Positions 33,084 to 43,600 of a DNA stretch of 64,000 bases are shown here, piece after piece. The translations under genes were made by a program, and so were the position numbers. Source of the DNA: Verrucomicrobiia bacterium (lineage in GTDB: Bacteria; Verrucomicrobiota; Verrucomicrobiia; Verrucomicrobiales; Akkermansiaceae); the NCBI GenBank assembly GCA_947462875.1, contig CANHQJ010000016.1, positions 29,970 to 93,969 of the forward strand. Direction: 5' to 3'. Positions within the stretch are counted from its first letter, which is position 1, and every line of letters begins with the position of its first letter. The notes beneath the pieces are model-generated. The model was not told where the DNA came from. It ran no database searches and worked only from the letters and a program-made list of their open reading frames with translations.

Positions 33084-33992
33084 ATGCTTCAGCGTATGTT
33101 CCGACTTTCCCACTTCTCCTTGATCGCGATGCTCCTGGTGGCGTCCTGTGGTGGCAATCCCGACCCCGCTCCCAAGAACGGCACGGGCCAGCCATCGGTG
33201 AAAGTCAACCAAGACAACCTTCCCCAGCCTTTGCCTGGCACCATCCCTGACAAGGCCCCGCCACCGGTGGTCGCGGAATCCGCCATCGTCGTTGACATCG
33301 GCTCAGGCCGCGTATTATATGCCAAAAATGCCGACTTGCAGCGCCCGGTCGCATCCACGCAAAAAATCATGACCGCTCTCTGTGTGCTCGAAGGCGGAGA
33401 CATCGACAAAACGGTGAAAATCGAAGCCAGCGATGGCAATTGTGAGCCCACCAAGCTCTACCTCAAACCCGGTGAAACCTACACGCGCCGTGAGCTGCTC
33501 AAGGTGCTGATGGTGAAGAGCGCGAATGACGTGGGCCGCGCACTGGCGCGCGACGTGGCCGGCTCGCAGGAGGATTTTTGTGCGATGATGAACGCCCGCG
33601 CCGCCGCGCTGGGGATGAGACAGTCACGTTTCCAGAACCCGCACGGATTACCTGCCGCGAATCAATTTTCCACGGCACGCGACATGGCCATCGCCGCCCG
33701 CCAGGCCTATCGTTCGCCGTTGTTACGCTCGTTCATGAGCACGCGCGAGATGGTGTTCACCTACAACAATGGCAAAACACTCAAACTGGAAAACACCAAC
33801 AAAATTCTCAAAACCGTCCCCTATTGCAATGGCATGAAAACCGGCACCACCAATGCCGCAGGGCGCTGCCTGATCTGCACCGGCGAGCTGAATAACAGAG
33901 CCGTCATCGTCGTCGTGCTGAAATCTAATACTCCCAACGTCTGGAAGGATTCAGAAAATCTCCTGCGCTGGGCGCTGGAGCGTCAGGCCTGA
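33084..33992 (+). CDS. D-alanyl-D-alanine carboxypeptidase, lipoprotein form
   Basis: About 302 residues with a lipobox MLLVASC near residue 18 and a Pro-rich spacer. The penicillin-binding core carries SxxK as STQKIM, SxN as SANDVG and KTG as KTGTTNAAG, the DacA/PBP5 (S11 peptidase) arrangement. It trims D-Ala from pentapeptides in the periplasm. There is no PBP5-type C-terminal amphipathic anchor; lipidation would serve instead. It is divergent from murCB across 190 bp, a fitting neighbour. Confidence 0.9.
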   Translation: MLQRMFRLSHFSLIAMLLVASCGGNPDPAPKNGTGQPSVKVNQDNLPQPLPGTIPDKAPPPVVAESAIVVDIGSGRVLYAKNADLQRPVASTQKIMTALCVLEGGDIDKTVKIEASDGNCEPTKLYLKPGETYTRRELLKVLMVKSANDVGRALARDVAGSQEDFCAMMNARAAALGMRQSRFQNPHGLPAANQFSTARDMAIAARQAYRSPLLRSFMSTREMVFTYNNGKTLKLENTNKILKTVPYCNGMKTGTTNAAGRCLICTGELNNRAVIVVVLKSNTPNVWKDSENLLRWALERQA

Positions 33993-34021
33993 CAGCTTAT
34001 TGTTTTTACTTATTTGTTCTC

Positions 34022-34603
34022 ATGCGAGTGGATTCCACCTTTACGTTGAAGCCGGGCGACATCGCGCCGGATTTCTCCCTGCCTGATGCCGATGGCAACA
34101 TCGTCCATCTGCAAGACGAACGCGGCCCCCAGGGCACCCTGATCGTGTTTGCCTGCAATCACTGCCCGTTTGTGGTGCACCTGGCCGATGCGCTGGGCGA
34201 GCTGGCCTCCCGCGCCTTTGCCTGCGGGGTCTATACCGTGGTCATCAACTCCAACGACCTCGATGCCTATCCGCAGGATGGCCCGGAGTTCATGAAAACC
34301 TTCGCGCGCGAGCACAGCTGGGATTTCCCTTATCTCATCGATGCCACACAAGATGTCGCCAAGGCCTACGGTGCTGCCTGCACGCCGGATTTTTTCCTTT
34401 TCGATTCGAACCTCGCCCTGCACTACGCGGGTCAGTTCGATGCCTCGCGTCCGAAAAACGGCAGCATCGCCGATGGCGCGGACCTGCAAGCGGCCATCGA
34501 CGGCATGCTCTCCGGTGCTCCATTTCCGTCAAAGGTCTATCCCTCCAGCGGGTGCAACATCAAGTGGAAACCCGGCCAGGCGCCCACTTGGTTTCCCGGC
34601 TGA
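34022..34603 (+). CDS. Thioredoxin-fold AhpC/TSA-like protein
   Basis: 193 residues, cytosolic (no signal). The N-terminus MRVDSTFTLKPGDIAPDFSL is that of AhpC/TSA-type peroxiredoxin-like proteins and the redox motif is ACNHCPFV (CxxC). Further family features: YGAACTPDFFLFD (cis-Pro loop) and the terminal YPSSGCNIKWKPGQAP with an additional Cys. This subfamily often carries the name 'thioredoxin family protein'; the substrate is unknown. It follows the carboxypeptidase by 29 bp. Confidence 0.85.
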   Translation: MRVDSTFTLKPGDIAPDFSLPDADGNIVHLQDERGPQGTLIVFACNHCPFVVHLADALGELASRAFACGVYTVVINSNDLDAYPQDGPEFMKTFAREHSWDFPYLIDATQDVAKAYGAACTPDFFLFDSNLALHYAGQFDASRPKNGSIADGADLQAAIDGMLSGAPFPSKVYPSSGCNIKWKPGQAPTWFPG

Positions 34604-34723
34604 GCGGAATGGCGCATGACTGGTGCGCTCTCGATTTCGAAGCGCCGAAAGCTTTAGTTTTGCAAAATTTCAAGCATTTCCGAGCGGGATTCTGGGAAAA
34701 TTTCACATTTTTTCGCAGTGAGC

Positions 34724-34778
34724 TTGACAAATTTTACGAGATTCCTACAATTCCAACCCCTGCGCGTTGGAACCGCGC
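34724..34778 (+). promoter_or_regulatory. rpmE promoter and leader hairpin
   Basis: TTGACA (34724-34729), 16 bases, TACAAT (34746-34751): a near-consensus sigma-70 promoter. The short leader contains GCGCG (34762-34766) with CGCGC (34774-34778), a stem ending 13 bp before the start codon that could influence translation initiation. Confidence 0.75.
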
Positions 34779-34791
34779 GGACTTCGTTTTT

Positions 34792-35061
34792 ATGAAAAGC
34801 AATCTTCATCCCAATTATCATCCCGTGGTTTTCGTTGACATGACCACCGGAGCACGCGTGGTCACACGCTCCACCAAGACCTCCGACCGCAAGGAAGAGA
34901 TCGATGGCGTAGAGCATTACCTGATCACTGTCGGTATCACCTCCGACTCCCATCCGTTCTTCACCGGTCAGAAGCAATTCGTGGACACCGAAGGTCGCAT
35001 CGACAAGTTCCAAAAACGTTTCGGTGCCTCCGTGCGCCGCGCGGCCAAGCCGAAGCTGTAA
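34792..35061 (+). CDS. rpmE: 50S ribosomal protein L31, type B
   Basis: 89-residue ribosomal protein (MKSNLHPNYHPVVFVDMTTG) with HPFFTGQKQFVDTEGRIDKF, the L31 signature. There are no cysteines, so this is the zinc-free (C-) type B form; in many bacteria that form is induced by zinc starvation, but no Zur box is evident here and the strong sigma-70 promoter suggests constitutive use. The open frame extends to 34552, but only the ATG at 34792 fits the family. Confidence 0.96.
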   Translation: MKSNLHPNYHPVVFVDMTTGARVVTRSTKTSDRKEEIDGVEHYLITVGITSDSHPFFTGQKQFVDTEGRIDKFQKRFGASVRRAAKPKL

Positions 35062-35269
35062 TCGCTTCGACAAGGCACAGCCCCTTTTTTGTTGTTGTCT
35101 ATTGTTGTTTTTCCATCTGTCTTTCCTCCTACGCGGCGGGGAAGGCAGATGGTTTTTTGTACTCGTTCGATGATGGTTATTTCACGGGCGTCATCACCGC
35201 GGAGATGCTGGCACTCATGCACGCGGGGAAATGCATTGCCAAAACACGCGTGATCGCGCAGGGTCGGAC

Positions 35270-36106
35270 ATGGCAACTTTGGGCGAACGCTGCACCTTGC
35301 GCATTGTGAAATCGCGCAATGCCGGATTCTATCTCGATGCGGGTGATCTCGGCGAAGTGCTGTTGCCCGGCACCGAATACACACCCGAGCTGCACGTCGG
35401 CGTGGATGTGGAGGTGTTTCTCTACCTCGATTCCTCGGATCGCCCGATCGCCACGCGCAAGATGCCGCTGGCCATGCCCGGAGCCATCGCCCTGCTGACC
35501 TGCACCGCCACGAACGACACCGGCGCGTTTCTGGACTGGGGCCTGCCGAAGGAATTGCTGGTGCCCTATCGCGAACAAAACAAGGCGATGATCCCCGGTC
35601 GTCACTATGTGGTGAAAATCCTGCTCGATGAAAAAAGCGGTCGCTTCATCGGCAGCCAGCGCATCGCCCGGCACCTGCGCAGCGCCGCCGCCCGCTACCG
35701 TGATGGCGATGCCGTCACGGGACTGCTGTGGGGAAAAACCGATCTCGGTTACAAGGTCGTGGTGGACGGCCAGTTCAACGGCCTGTTGTTCGCGAACGAA
35801 GTGTTCCAGAAACTCGAATACGGCCAAAGCATCACCGCCTACGTGCGCGAGACCCGCACGGACGGCAAGCTGGACCTTACGCTCACGCCGCAAGGGCGCA
35901 AGAAAATTTCCCCGTTGGCCCAGCAGTTGTTAGAGAAACTGAAGGTCACCGGCGAGCTGCCCCTGCACGACAACAGCCCGGCGGAGGAGATCAAGGCGCA
36001 GCTGCAGATGAGCAAAAAATCCTTCAAGCAAGTGATCGGCCAGCTCTACAAAGAGAAAAAAATCCTCATCCAGCCGGACCGTATCCTGCTCGCCAGCAGG
36101 AAATAA
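35270..36106 (+). CDS. CvfB/YitL-family S1 RNA-binding protein
   Basis: 278 residues. Successive S1-like OB folds (SRNAGFYLDAGDLGEVLLPG; TNDTGAFLDWGLPKELLVPY; TDLGYKVVVDGQFNGLLFAN) are followed by a C-terminal winged-helix (KAQLQMSKKSFKQVIGQLYK; KILIQPDRILL), exactly the order of S. pneumoniae/S. aureus CvfB. RNA binding is expected; the pathway is not defined. I start at MATLGERCTL (35270), since upstream codons lack resemblance. Confidence 0.9.
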   Translation: MATLGERCTLRIVKSRNAGFYLDAGDLGEVLLPGTEYTPELHVGVDVEVFLYLDSSDRPIATRKMPLAMPGAIALLTCTATNDTGAFLDWGLPKELLVPYREQNKAMIPGRHYVVKILLDEKSGRFIGSQRIARHLRSAAARYRDGDAVTGLLWGKTDLGYKVVVDGQFNGLLFANEVFQKLEYGQSITAYVRETRTDGKLDLTLTPQGRKKISPLAQQLLEKLKVTGELPLHDNSPAEEIKAQLQMSKKSFKQVIGQLYKEKKILIQPDRILLASRK

Positions 36107-36220
36107 ATTTTGCTGGCACAGCCGCTGGCGGGAGATTGTGCTCCGCGCGGATTCGCTTCTTGTGTTTTCCCGGAACTGAACGACACTCCTGCGCGCGGCA
36201 ACAGGCCGCCTCTTGGAATT

Positions 36221-36796
36221 ATGATATTTTTCGCGCTGTGGGGTTTGATTGGTTTGTTGGTGGGCATCGTGTTCGCTTCGTTTTTCGAATGGACGCTGCA
36301 CAAGTATGTGATGCACCGGCCCGTGGGAAAATTCCGCTATGCCTTCCAGGCGCATGCCGTGGTGCACCATCAGGTGTTCAAAGCGGACCACACGTATCAC
36401 CTGCAAAAGGAGAGCGATAAAGAGACGATCCCGATGGCGTGGTGGAATGGCCCGGTGCTCATCATGATCGGCATGATTCCCTTCGCGATCATTTCCTGGT
36501 TGATCGGCGAGTGGGCCTTCACAGCGGGCGGCTTGCTGGCGTTTGCCGGATACTATGCCACCTACGAATACCTGCACTGGTGCATGCATCTGCCCAAGGC
36601 ACGCCGCGTGGAGAAGCCTCGTCTGTTTCAACGCATCAATGGCCACCATTTGCTGCACCATCGCTACATGCATAAAAATTTCAATGTCGTACTGCCGCTG
36701 GCGGATCTCTGTCTCGGCACACTGATGCTGCGTTCCAAGACGCACTTCGCCCAGGCCACGGGGCCCGCCGTGCCGAACGTGCAACCACTGTCTTGA
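36221..36796 (+). CDS. Fatty acid hydroxylase/sterol desaturase-like membrane protein
   Basis: 191 residues with about four membrane segments and clustered histidines on the cytoplasmic side: WTLHKYVMH, FQAHAVVHH, YLHWCMHL and GHHLLHHRYMHKNFN. These match the di-iron histidine boxes of the fatty acid hydroxylase superfamily. Substrate (lipid or carotenoid) unknown. I take the ATG at 36221 because the hydrophobic first helix (FFALWGLIGLLVGIVFASFF) then begins at residue 3. 8 bp separate it from the MATE gene. Confidence 0.85.
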   Translation: MIFFALWGLIGLLVGIVFASFFEWTLHKYVMHRPVGKFRYAFQAHAVVHHQVFKADHTYHLQKESDKETIPMAWWNGPVLIMIGMIPFAIISWLIGEWAFTAGGLLAFAGYYATYEYLHWCMHLPKARRVEKPRLFQRINGHHLLHHRYMHKNFNVVLPLADLCLGTLMLRSKTHFAQATGPAVPNVQPLS

Positions 36797-36803
36797 GCTA
36801 GTT

Positions 36804-38216
36804 ATGGCTGATCGTGATGGCTCTCCTCACCAGCCCATTCTCGCGGGCCGCCTGGGTGGCCTGACTTTGTCGCGCCAGGTGGCATTGTTGGCGATCTGGC
36901 CGTTGTTGGAAAATGCCATGACCTTTTTGGTCGGCGTGACCGATATCATGGTGGCGAGCCGCATGGACACGGGCGAGACGCGCGTCGCGCTGCTGGATGC
37001 CATGGGGCTGGGCGGCTATGTCGGTTGGTTTTTCAATATCCTGCAAGGGGCGGTGGCGGTGGGCGTGATGGCGCTGGTGTCGCGTGCCTTCGGTGCGCGC
37101 GATGGCCTGCTGGCGCGGCGCGGGCTGTGCCAGGGATTCTGGTTGGGAGTGGCGGCGGGATTCGGGTCCTTGTTGTTGCTGAAGCTCGGTTCCGCGTTTC
37201 TCATTCGCAAAATGGAGATGTCGCCGCAGGCCTCGGTGTTTGCAGGGGAATATCTCGGCATTCTCGCGTTCTCCGGCCCTTTCAGTGGGGCGATGATGGC
37301 GTTGAATGCGGCCTTGCGTGGTTCGGGCGATACACGGACGCCGTTTTTTTCGATGATCGTGGTGAACGTGGTGAATTTCGCACTGAGCGTGTTGTTCGTC
37401 TTCGGCCCCGAGCCGATCGGTGGTCATGGCATCGCAGGCATCGCGTGGGGCACGGTCTGTGGCTGGGTCGCGGGGCTCATTTCGGTATCGAGCGTATTGT
37501 GGTTTCGCCGGGGCGGCGGGGATCTGGTGCTGCACTGGTCGCGCGAGGCATTGCGTTTTCATCGCGAGACGCTGGCTCGCATCGTGCGCATCGGCGTTCC
37601 GCAATCGATGGAAGTCGCCGGCATGTGGATGATCCATTATTTCGGCATCCAGACGATTTCCCAGCTTCCCATGCACGGTGCGCTGGGCGCTCACATGATC
37701 GCGATCCGCGTGGAGTCGATGAGTTTCATGCCGGGCTTCGCCATCGCCACGGCGGCGGCGGCATTGACGGGACAATACCTCGGCGCCGGTTCCAAGGAAA
37801 TGGCCGTGCGTGTGGTGCGGTTTTGCTGGAGGCTCAACATTGCGGTGATGAGTTTTCTGGGGCTTTGTTTCGTGTTGTTCCGCGAATCGCTGGTGGGCAT
37901 CCTCGCGGCAGGGAGCGAGGAGCACCTGCGCATGGCCACGCCCTTGCTGGTGGTCTGTGCCTTTTCGCAACCGGCATTCGCCACCTGCATCCTGCTGAAA
38001 ACGACGATGCGCGGTGCGGGCGCGACGCCGCTGGTGATGAAGTGGGCGTTTTCGATCATGGCGTTTTTCCGCATCGGCGTGCTGTTCTATTTCAAGTCCT
38101 CAGGCCACCTGACGCTCGTCGGCGTATGGACCATCTTTGCCGTCGATCTCACCGTGCAAGCCCTGGTTTTCTCCTGGCTGCACTTCCGCGGCAAATGGCT
38201 GGATGCGCGGGTCTAA
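36804..38216 (+). CDS. MATE-family efflux transporter
   Basis: 470 residues, about twelve membrane segments in two six-helix halves. Family signatures: LWPLLENAMTFLVGVTDIMVA-like first helix region, NAALRGSGDTRTPFF in TM5-6 and GVPQSMEVAGMWM starting the second half. Secondary drug/metabolite antiporter driven by H+ or Na+; substrate unknown. It follows the hydroxylase gene closely on the same strand and probably shares its transcript. Confidence 0.9.
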   Translation: MADRDGSPHQPILAGRLGGLTLSRQVALLAIWPLLENAMTFLVGVTDIMVASRMDTGETRVALLDAMGLGGYVGWFFNILQGAVAVGVMALVSRAFGARDGLLARRGLCQGFWLGVAAGFGSLLLLKLGSAFLIRKMEMSPQASVFAGEYLGILAFSGPFSGAMMALNAALRGSGDTRTPFFSMIVVNVVNFALSVLFVFGPEPIGGHGIAGIAWGTVCGWVAGLISVSSVLWFRRGGGDLVLHWSREALRFHRETLARIVRIGVPQSMEVAGMWMIHYFGIQTISQLPMHGALGAHMIAIRVESMSFMPGFAIATAAAALTGQYLGAGSKEMAVRVVRFCWRLNIAVMSFLGLCFVLFRESLVGILAAGSEEHLRMATPLLVVCAFSQPAFATCILLKTTMRGAGATPLVMKWAFSIMAFFRIGVLFYFKSSGHLTLVGVWTIFAVDLTVQALVFSWLHFRGKWLDARV

Positions 38217-38306
38217 CGGAAGGTGATCGAGGTCCGGTTTTTGTCAAAATCTTGACACACTCGGCGCTGGGCAGCGGGGGGAGAATTCGATAGTGTGGAG
38301 CCCGTC

Positions 38307-39269
38307 ATGATTCCCGAGCCCATCCTAGAAACACGTGTCTTCGCCCCCGCTACCGTGGCCAATGTGGCCTGCGGCTATGATGTGCTGGGCTTTGCCATCG
38401 ACTCACCCGGCGATGAAGTCGTCGTCCGCCATTCGAACAAACCGGGCCTGCGCATCACCACCATCACCGGCGATCACGGCAAGCTGCCGAAGGATCCGGA
38501 AAAAAATACCGCGGGCGTGGCGGCACTCGATTTCCTGCGCCACCTCGGCATGCTCGATCGCGGCATCGAGATGGAGATTCACAAAAAAATGCCCTTCGGC
38601 TCGGGCCTTGGCTCTTCCGCGGCCTCAGCCGTGGCAGGGGTGTATGCGGTCAATCGCCTGATCGGCGAGCCTCTCACCAAAAAACAATTGTTGCCCTTCG
38701 CGATGGCGGGTGAAGCCAGTGCCGATGGCGCGTGGCACGCCGATAACGTCGCGCCCTGTTTGCTCGGCGGCATCGTGTTTATCCGTTCGAATGAAGAACT
38801 GGACATCGCCCAAATCCCGGTGCCGAAAAATCTCTGGGCCGCCGTGGTGCATCCGGACATTGAAATCCTCACCAAGGTCGCGCGCGAAATTCTCCCGCAG
38901 GATATCCCGCTCGCCAATGCCACGCAGCAAATCGGCAACCTCGGCGGATTGCTCTGCGGGCTGATCCAGGAAGACTACGGCCTCATTTCGCGCTCGATCC
39001 ACGACGTCATCGCCGAGCCGCGCCGCCAGAAACTCATCCCGGAATTTTACAAGGCAAAACGTGCCGCGCTCTCCGCCGGTGCCCTTGGTTTCTCGATCTC
39101 CGGTGCCGGACCTTCGGTCTTCGCGCTGTGCGAGGGCGAGGAGAGCGCACGCAAGGTAGGCGATGCGATCGCCAAGGTCTTCGCCGCCGTGCCGCTCTCC
39201 CACCAGATCCACGTCTCGCAGATCAACCCGCGCGGCGTGCATGTCATTGACGAAAAAATCAACGCGTAA
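38307..39269 (+). CDS. thrB: Homoserine kinase
   Basis: GHMP-family kinase making O-phospho-L-homoserine. The 320-residue protein shows TRVFAPATVANVACGYDVLG, the ATP loop PFGSGLGSSAASAVAG and the C-terminal SISGAGPSVFAL glycine-rich motif. I choose the ATG at 38307; a GTG at 38295 in the same frame is possible. thrC begins 6 bp after its stop codon, so the two last steps of threonine synthesis are cotranscribed. Confidence 0.95.
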   Translation: MIPEPILETRVFAPATVANVACGYDVLGFAIDSPGDEVVVRHSNKPGLRITTITGDHGKLPKDPEKNTAGVAALDFLRHLGMLDRGIEMEIHKKMPFGSGLGSSAASAVAGVYAVNRLIGEPLTKKQLLPFAMAGEASADGAWHADNVAPCLLGGIVFIRSNEELDIAQIPVPKNLWAAVVHPDIEILTKVAREILPQDIPLANATQQIGNLGGLLCGLIQEDYGLISRSIHDVIAEPRRQKLIPEFYKAKRAALSAGALGFSISGAGPSVFALCEGEESARKVGDAIAKVFAAVPLSHQIHVSQINPRGVHVIDEKINA

Positions 39270-39275
39270 ACCGCC

Positions 39276-40571
39276 GTGTGGTACCACTCGACCCAGCAAC
39301 CTGATCAGCAAGTCCCGCTCAAGGAAGCGATCCTGCGCTCCTTGCCCGCGGACAACGGCCTCTACATGCCGGAGGAAATCCGCCCGCTGGACGATGATTT
39401 CTGGCATCGGTGGCGCGAGATGAGCTTCGCGGAAATCGGCACCCATGTGGCGCAGGCGTTTTTCGGCGATGATGTGCCCGCGGAGGAATTGCGCCGCATG
39501 GTGGAAGAAACCTTGTGTTTTGATGCGCCGCTGGTGCAGCTCGCGCCGGGTGATTTTGTGTTAGAGCTGTTTCACGGGCCGACGCTGGCGTTCAAGGACT
39601 TCGGCGCGCGTTTCATGGCGCGGCTCATGGCCTACCTCACGCGCGAGGACGGTCGCGAGCTGACCGTGCTGGTGGCCACCTCCGGCGATACCGGCGGCGC
39701 CGTGGCCTCCGCGTTCTATCAGGTGCCGGGCACGCGCGTGATCATCCTTTTCCCCAAAGGAAAAGTCTCGCCGCTCCAGGAAAAACAACTCACCACCCTC
39801 GGCCACAATATCACGGCGATCGAGATCGATGGCACCTTCGATGACTGCCAGCGCCTGGTGAAGTCCGCCTTTCTCGATGCCCGTCTCTCCCACGATCTCA
39901 ACCTCACCTCGGCGAACTCGATCAACCTCGCGCGACTGGTGCCGCAGAGCTTCTACTACTTCCATAGTAGCCGCATGCTGCCCACGGGCGTCGATCCGGC
40001 CTTTGTCGTGCCCTCGGGAAATTTCGGCAACCTCACCGCCGGCTTGCTCGCCCAGCGCCTCGGCCTGCGGGTGAAAAAATGGATCGCCGCGACCAATCGC
40101 AACGACGTCGTGCCCGCCTATCTGCGCAGCGGCAGTTATGAGACGCGGCCGAGCATCGCCACGCTGTCGAACGCGATGGATGTGGGCGCGCCGTCGAACT
40201 TCGTGCGCATGCAGTATCTTTTCGGCGATGACTGGCAGCGCATGGCCGCGCAGATCGAGGGCTTTTCCTTCGATGATGAGCAAACGCGCGCCGCGATCCG
40301 CGAGGTGAAATCCCTCTATCAATATGAGATCGATCCGCACGGAGCGGTCGGCTGGCTGGCGGCGAAAAAATGGCGCGCCAACAATCCCGGCCATCCGACG
40401 ATTGTGTTAGAGACCGCGCATCCCGCGAAATTCCTGGAAGTCATGGAAGCGGAGTTGGGCGCGGGCAGCATCGAGATTCCCGAGCGCCTCGCCTGCCTCG
40501 CCGACCGCCCCAGCCAGGCGCATGCGCTCGGCACCGATGAGGCATCCTTCCACGCATGGCTGCGGCGATAA
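39276..40571 (+). CDS. thrC: Threonine synthase
   Basis: PLP enzyme converting O-phosphohomoserine to threonine; 431 residues from a GTG start (WYHSTQQPDQQVPLKEAILR), which fits the N-terminus of the E. coli-type enzyme. The PLP lysine is in GPTLAFKDFGARF, followed by ATSGDTGGAVASAF and VPSGNFGNLTAGL (phosphate-binding). Class I (thrC1) by its length and lack of a regulatory N-terminal extension. Confidence 0.95.
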   Translation: MWYHSTQQPDQQVPLKEAILRSLPADNGLYMPEEIRPLDDDFWHRWREMSFAEIGTHVAQAFFGDDVPAEELRRMVEETLCFDAPLVQLAPGDFVLELFHGPTLAFKDFGARFMARLMAYLTREDGRELTVLVATSGDTGGAVASAFYQVPGTRVIILFPKGKVSPLQEKQLTTLGHNITAIEIDGTFDDCQRLVKSAFLDARLSHDLNLTSANSINLARLVPQSFYYFHSSRMLPTGVDPAFVVPSGNFGNLTAGLLAQRLGLRVKKWIAATNRNDVVPAYLRSGSYETRPSIATLSNAMDVGAPSNFVRMQYLFGDDWQRMAAQIEGFSFDDEQTRAAIREVKSLYQYEIDPHGAVGWLAAKKWRANNPGHPTIVLETAHPAKFLEVMEAELGAGSIEIPERLACLADRPSQAHALGTDEASFHAWLRR

Positions 40572-40601
40572 GCCGCAGCTCTCTGCGCGGTTCGGCTGAA
40601 A

Positions 40602-43600
40602 TTACAGGCTCTTCAGATAGGCCGTGATGTCGGCGATGGCCTGCGGCGTGAGGCCGAGGTTCGCGGGATCATACATCAGGGATTTTTCCATCAGCTTCAT
40701 CGAGGCGATGCGTGACTTCGCGATCGACTGGGTCTGGCCGCCCACGCACTTGACGAGCACGGGGTCGCCATCGCTGAGCACCATGCCGACGATGGTGATG
40801 CCGTCTTTCGTTTTGATCTCGGTGCCCTCGTAGCCGTGGGACACTTCCGCGCTGGGTTTGGCGATGGCATTGATGATGACATCGGCGGGCTGCTGGCGGC
40901 CGAAGGTGGTGAGATCGGGGCCGTAGTCGATGCCTTGTTCGCCGACCTTGTGGCACATGTAGCAGGAGGCGATGGCCGCCTTGCCGCGCTCTTTGTCACC
41001 GGGGAGTTTGGCAATGTCCGCAGCGCTGGGAAGTTTCGGCGCATTGGCGGGCACGGCGGGCATTTCCACGGGAACCAATTTCACGTTCGCAGGGTCCTGG
41101 CCCATCGACTTGAGGATGGCATCGAGATTGTGCGATTTCCACAGATTGCCTTTGCGGTTGTTGATCCACCATTTGGCGAGATCCTTGTGGACGAAGCCCT
41201 CGGTGTTGGCGATCTGGATCATCGCGCCGGAAGCGGTGGGGCTGGCATTGAAACCGAGCGCGGTGAGCATGAGCTTCGATTGCTCGGGGCTGGTGCCGGC
41301 GGCGAGGGCGCGCAGTTTCAGGTCGGCCACGGCTTGGTTCGGATGAAGGCGCCAGGCGATCCAGGCGAAGGCATCGCTCCATTTGTCGCCGGCACCTTGT
41401 TTCATCAGCGTGCGTGCGGCGTCATAGACGGCGGCTTCCTTGTTCGTGGAGCCGAGGCCCAGGGCATCGAGGTAGGCGCGGTCTTTGCCATCGAACTGCG
41501 CGGCGATTTGCGCGAGCAAGGGCACGCTTGCGGCGGCGGGAACATCGCGCAGCATCAGCGCGACCTCGCGGCGCACCATGGGGGCGGGGTCCTTGACCAT
41601 TTTTTCCGCGAGCTTCACCACATCGACCCCAGCGGCGCGCAGGGCGCGGAGGGCGACGAGGCGTTGGCGCGGCTCCTTGGCGGAGAGCAATTGGCTGACG
41701 ATTTCCTGACCCTGATCACCCATCTGTGCCAGCAACCACACGGCGCGGGCGGCGATGTAGGGGTTGCTGTCCTTGAGCAGAGCGGTGATGGCGGGGATGG
41801 CCTTGGCACCCTGCGCTTTGAGGCGGGTGAAGCCGCTGTTGCGCACGTTGACGGCCGGGCTTTTCAGCGCGGCGATCTGGCCCTCGGTGGTGTTCAGATC
41901 GATCTTGGGAACGACGCTCTTGAAGCCTTTCGGCGCGATGCGATAGATGGTGCCGGAGAGGCTCTTGTCTCCTGTGCCGTGGCCGCCGACGCGGGGGTCG
42001 AACCAGTCGGCCACATACAGCGCGCCATCGGGGCCGACGGTCACATCGCTGGGGCGGAAGCGGGTGTAGAGTTCGTTGTTGGCACCGCCGATGAAGTCGG
42101 AACCGGCGAATTTTTTCTCCTTGTTGGTGTTGATGAAGTCGATGCGCTCGAGCTTGAAGCCCGCGCCATCGGGCACCGGAAGGTAGCCGAAAATGACGTT
42201 TTTCCCGGCCTCGCACGCGAGCAGGAGACCCTGCCATTTGTCGCCGAGAGCGCCGTTTTCATAGAATGCCACACCGGTCGGTGAGCCGCCGCCGTAAACA
42301 TCGCCGGAGGGCATGGTGCCGGGGTCTTCCTGACGCCATTCCGCGGTCGGCGTGTCCTGACCGGGGCGTTTGTCCGCTCCCCAACTGCGCTGGCCATCGG
42401 CCGAGGAAAATCCGGCATTGCCGCCCTCGATGATTTCCGCCACGCGGCAGGCCGGTGGGTCGTCGTTGTCGCTCTGGAACATGTCGCCGAAGGAGGTGAG
42501 CGCCTGCTCGTAGGAGTTGCGGTAGTTGTGGCCGACGATGCGGGCATTCGTGCCGTCGGGATTCATGCGCACGGAAAATCCGCCGACCCAGACATTGCCA
42601 TCATCGCTGCGTTGTCCGGCGATGCTGCGGGTATCGGAATACCACGTGCCGCCGCCGCTTTGATAGTAGCCGCTGCCGATGCGGAAGGTCTTGCCGGTTT
42701 TGTCGGTGAAAATGCCGCCGCAGTTGCCGTTGTTGAAATTCCACTGGCCATCAGGACCGGCGGTCACGCTGTGCAGGCTGTGGTCGTGCTGACGGGCGTT
42801 GAAACCGGTGAGCAGCACTTCTTTTTTGTCCACGGCGGGGTCGAATTTGCGGTCGCCATTGACGTCGGTGTAAACGATCAAATCGGGCGGCTGGGAAACG
42901 ATGACTTTGTTGTCGAGCACGGCCACGCCGAGGGGCGATTCGAGATTTTTATCCTGGGTGAAGACGTTGCTTGCATCGGCCACGCCATCGCCATCGGTGT
43001 CTTCCAGGATGACGATGCGATCACCTTCGGGGCGCGGGAGGGAGCGGCGGTAGTTGACGCCCTCGGCGACGTAGAGGCGACCGTCCTTGTCAAAGTCGAT
43101 GTTGGTCGGGTTGAAGAGCTGCGGGGTGGTGGCCCAGATGGTGACTTCCAACTGGTCATCGGCGAGGGAGAAATTCTCTTCCGGCACCAGAGCGGCGGTG
43201 ACTTCACCAGCGGCGGTGGGCTTTTGCGAATAGACGGCGAATTTCACGCTGGAAGGTTTGACGCCGCCTTGTTGGAAGGCACCACCGTCGTCGATGCCTA
43301 CCTTGGCCGTGAATGCCTCCACGCCAGCGGGTAGATCGAACACAATCGTCGATGCCGCATGGGTGCCGATGCCCTTGGTGTAGGTTTTTTTGTCAATGAC
43401 CAGGTCCTGGCCGTTGACGTTTTTGCCGACCTTGCTCTGCCCCCAGCCTGACTCGGCGGAGCGCCATTTCAGTTCGGTGAGGTCTTTTTTCGAACCATCC
43501 GACATGATCAGAGTCGGCTCGATCCAGTCCGCCCAGTCGCTGTTGTTGTCACCGGCGTCTTCGACGACCAGATAAAGTTCCTTCGCGCCTTTGAGCGATG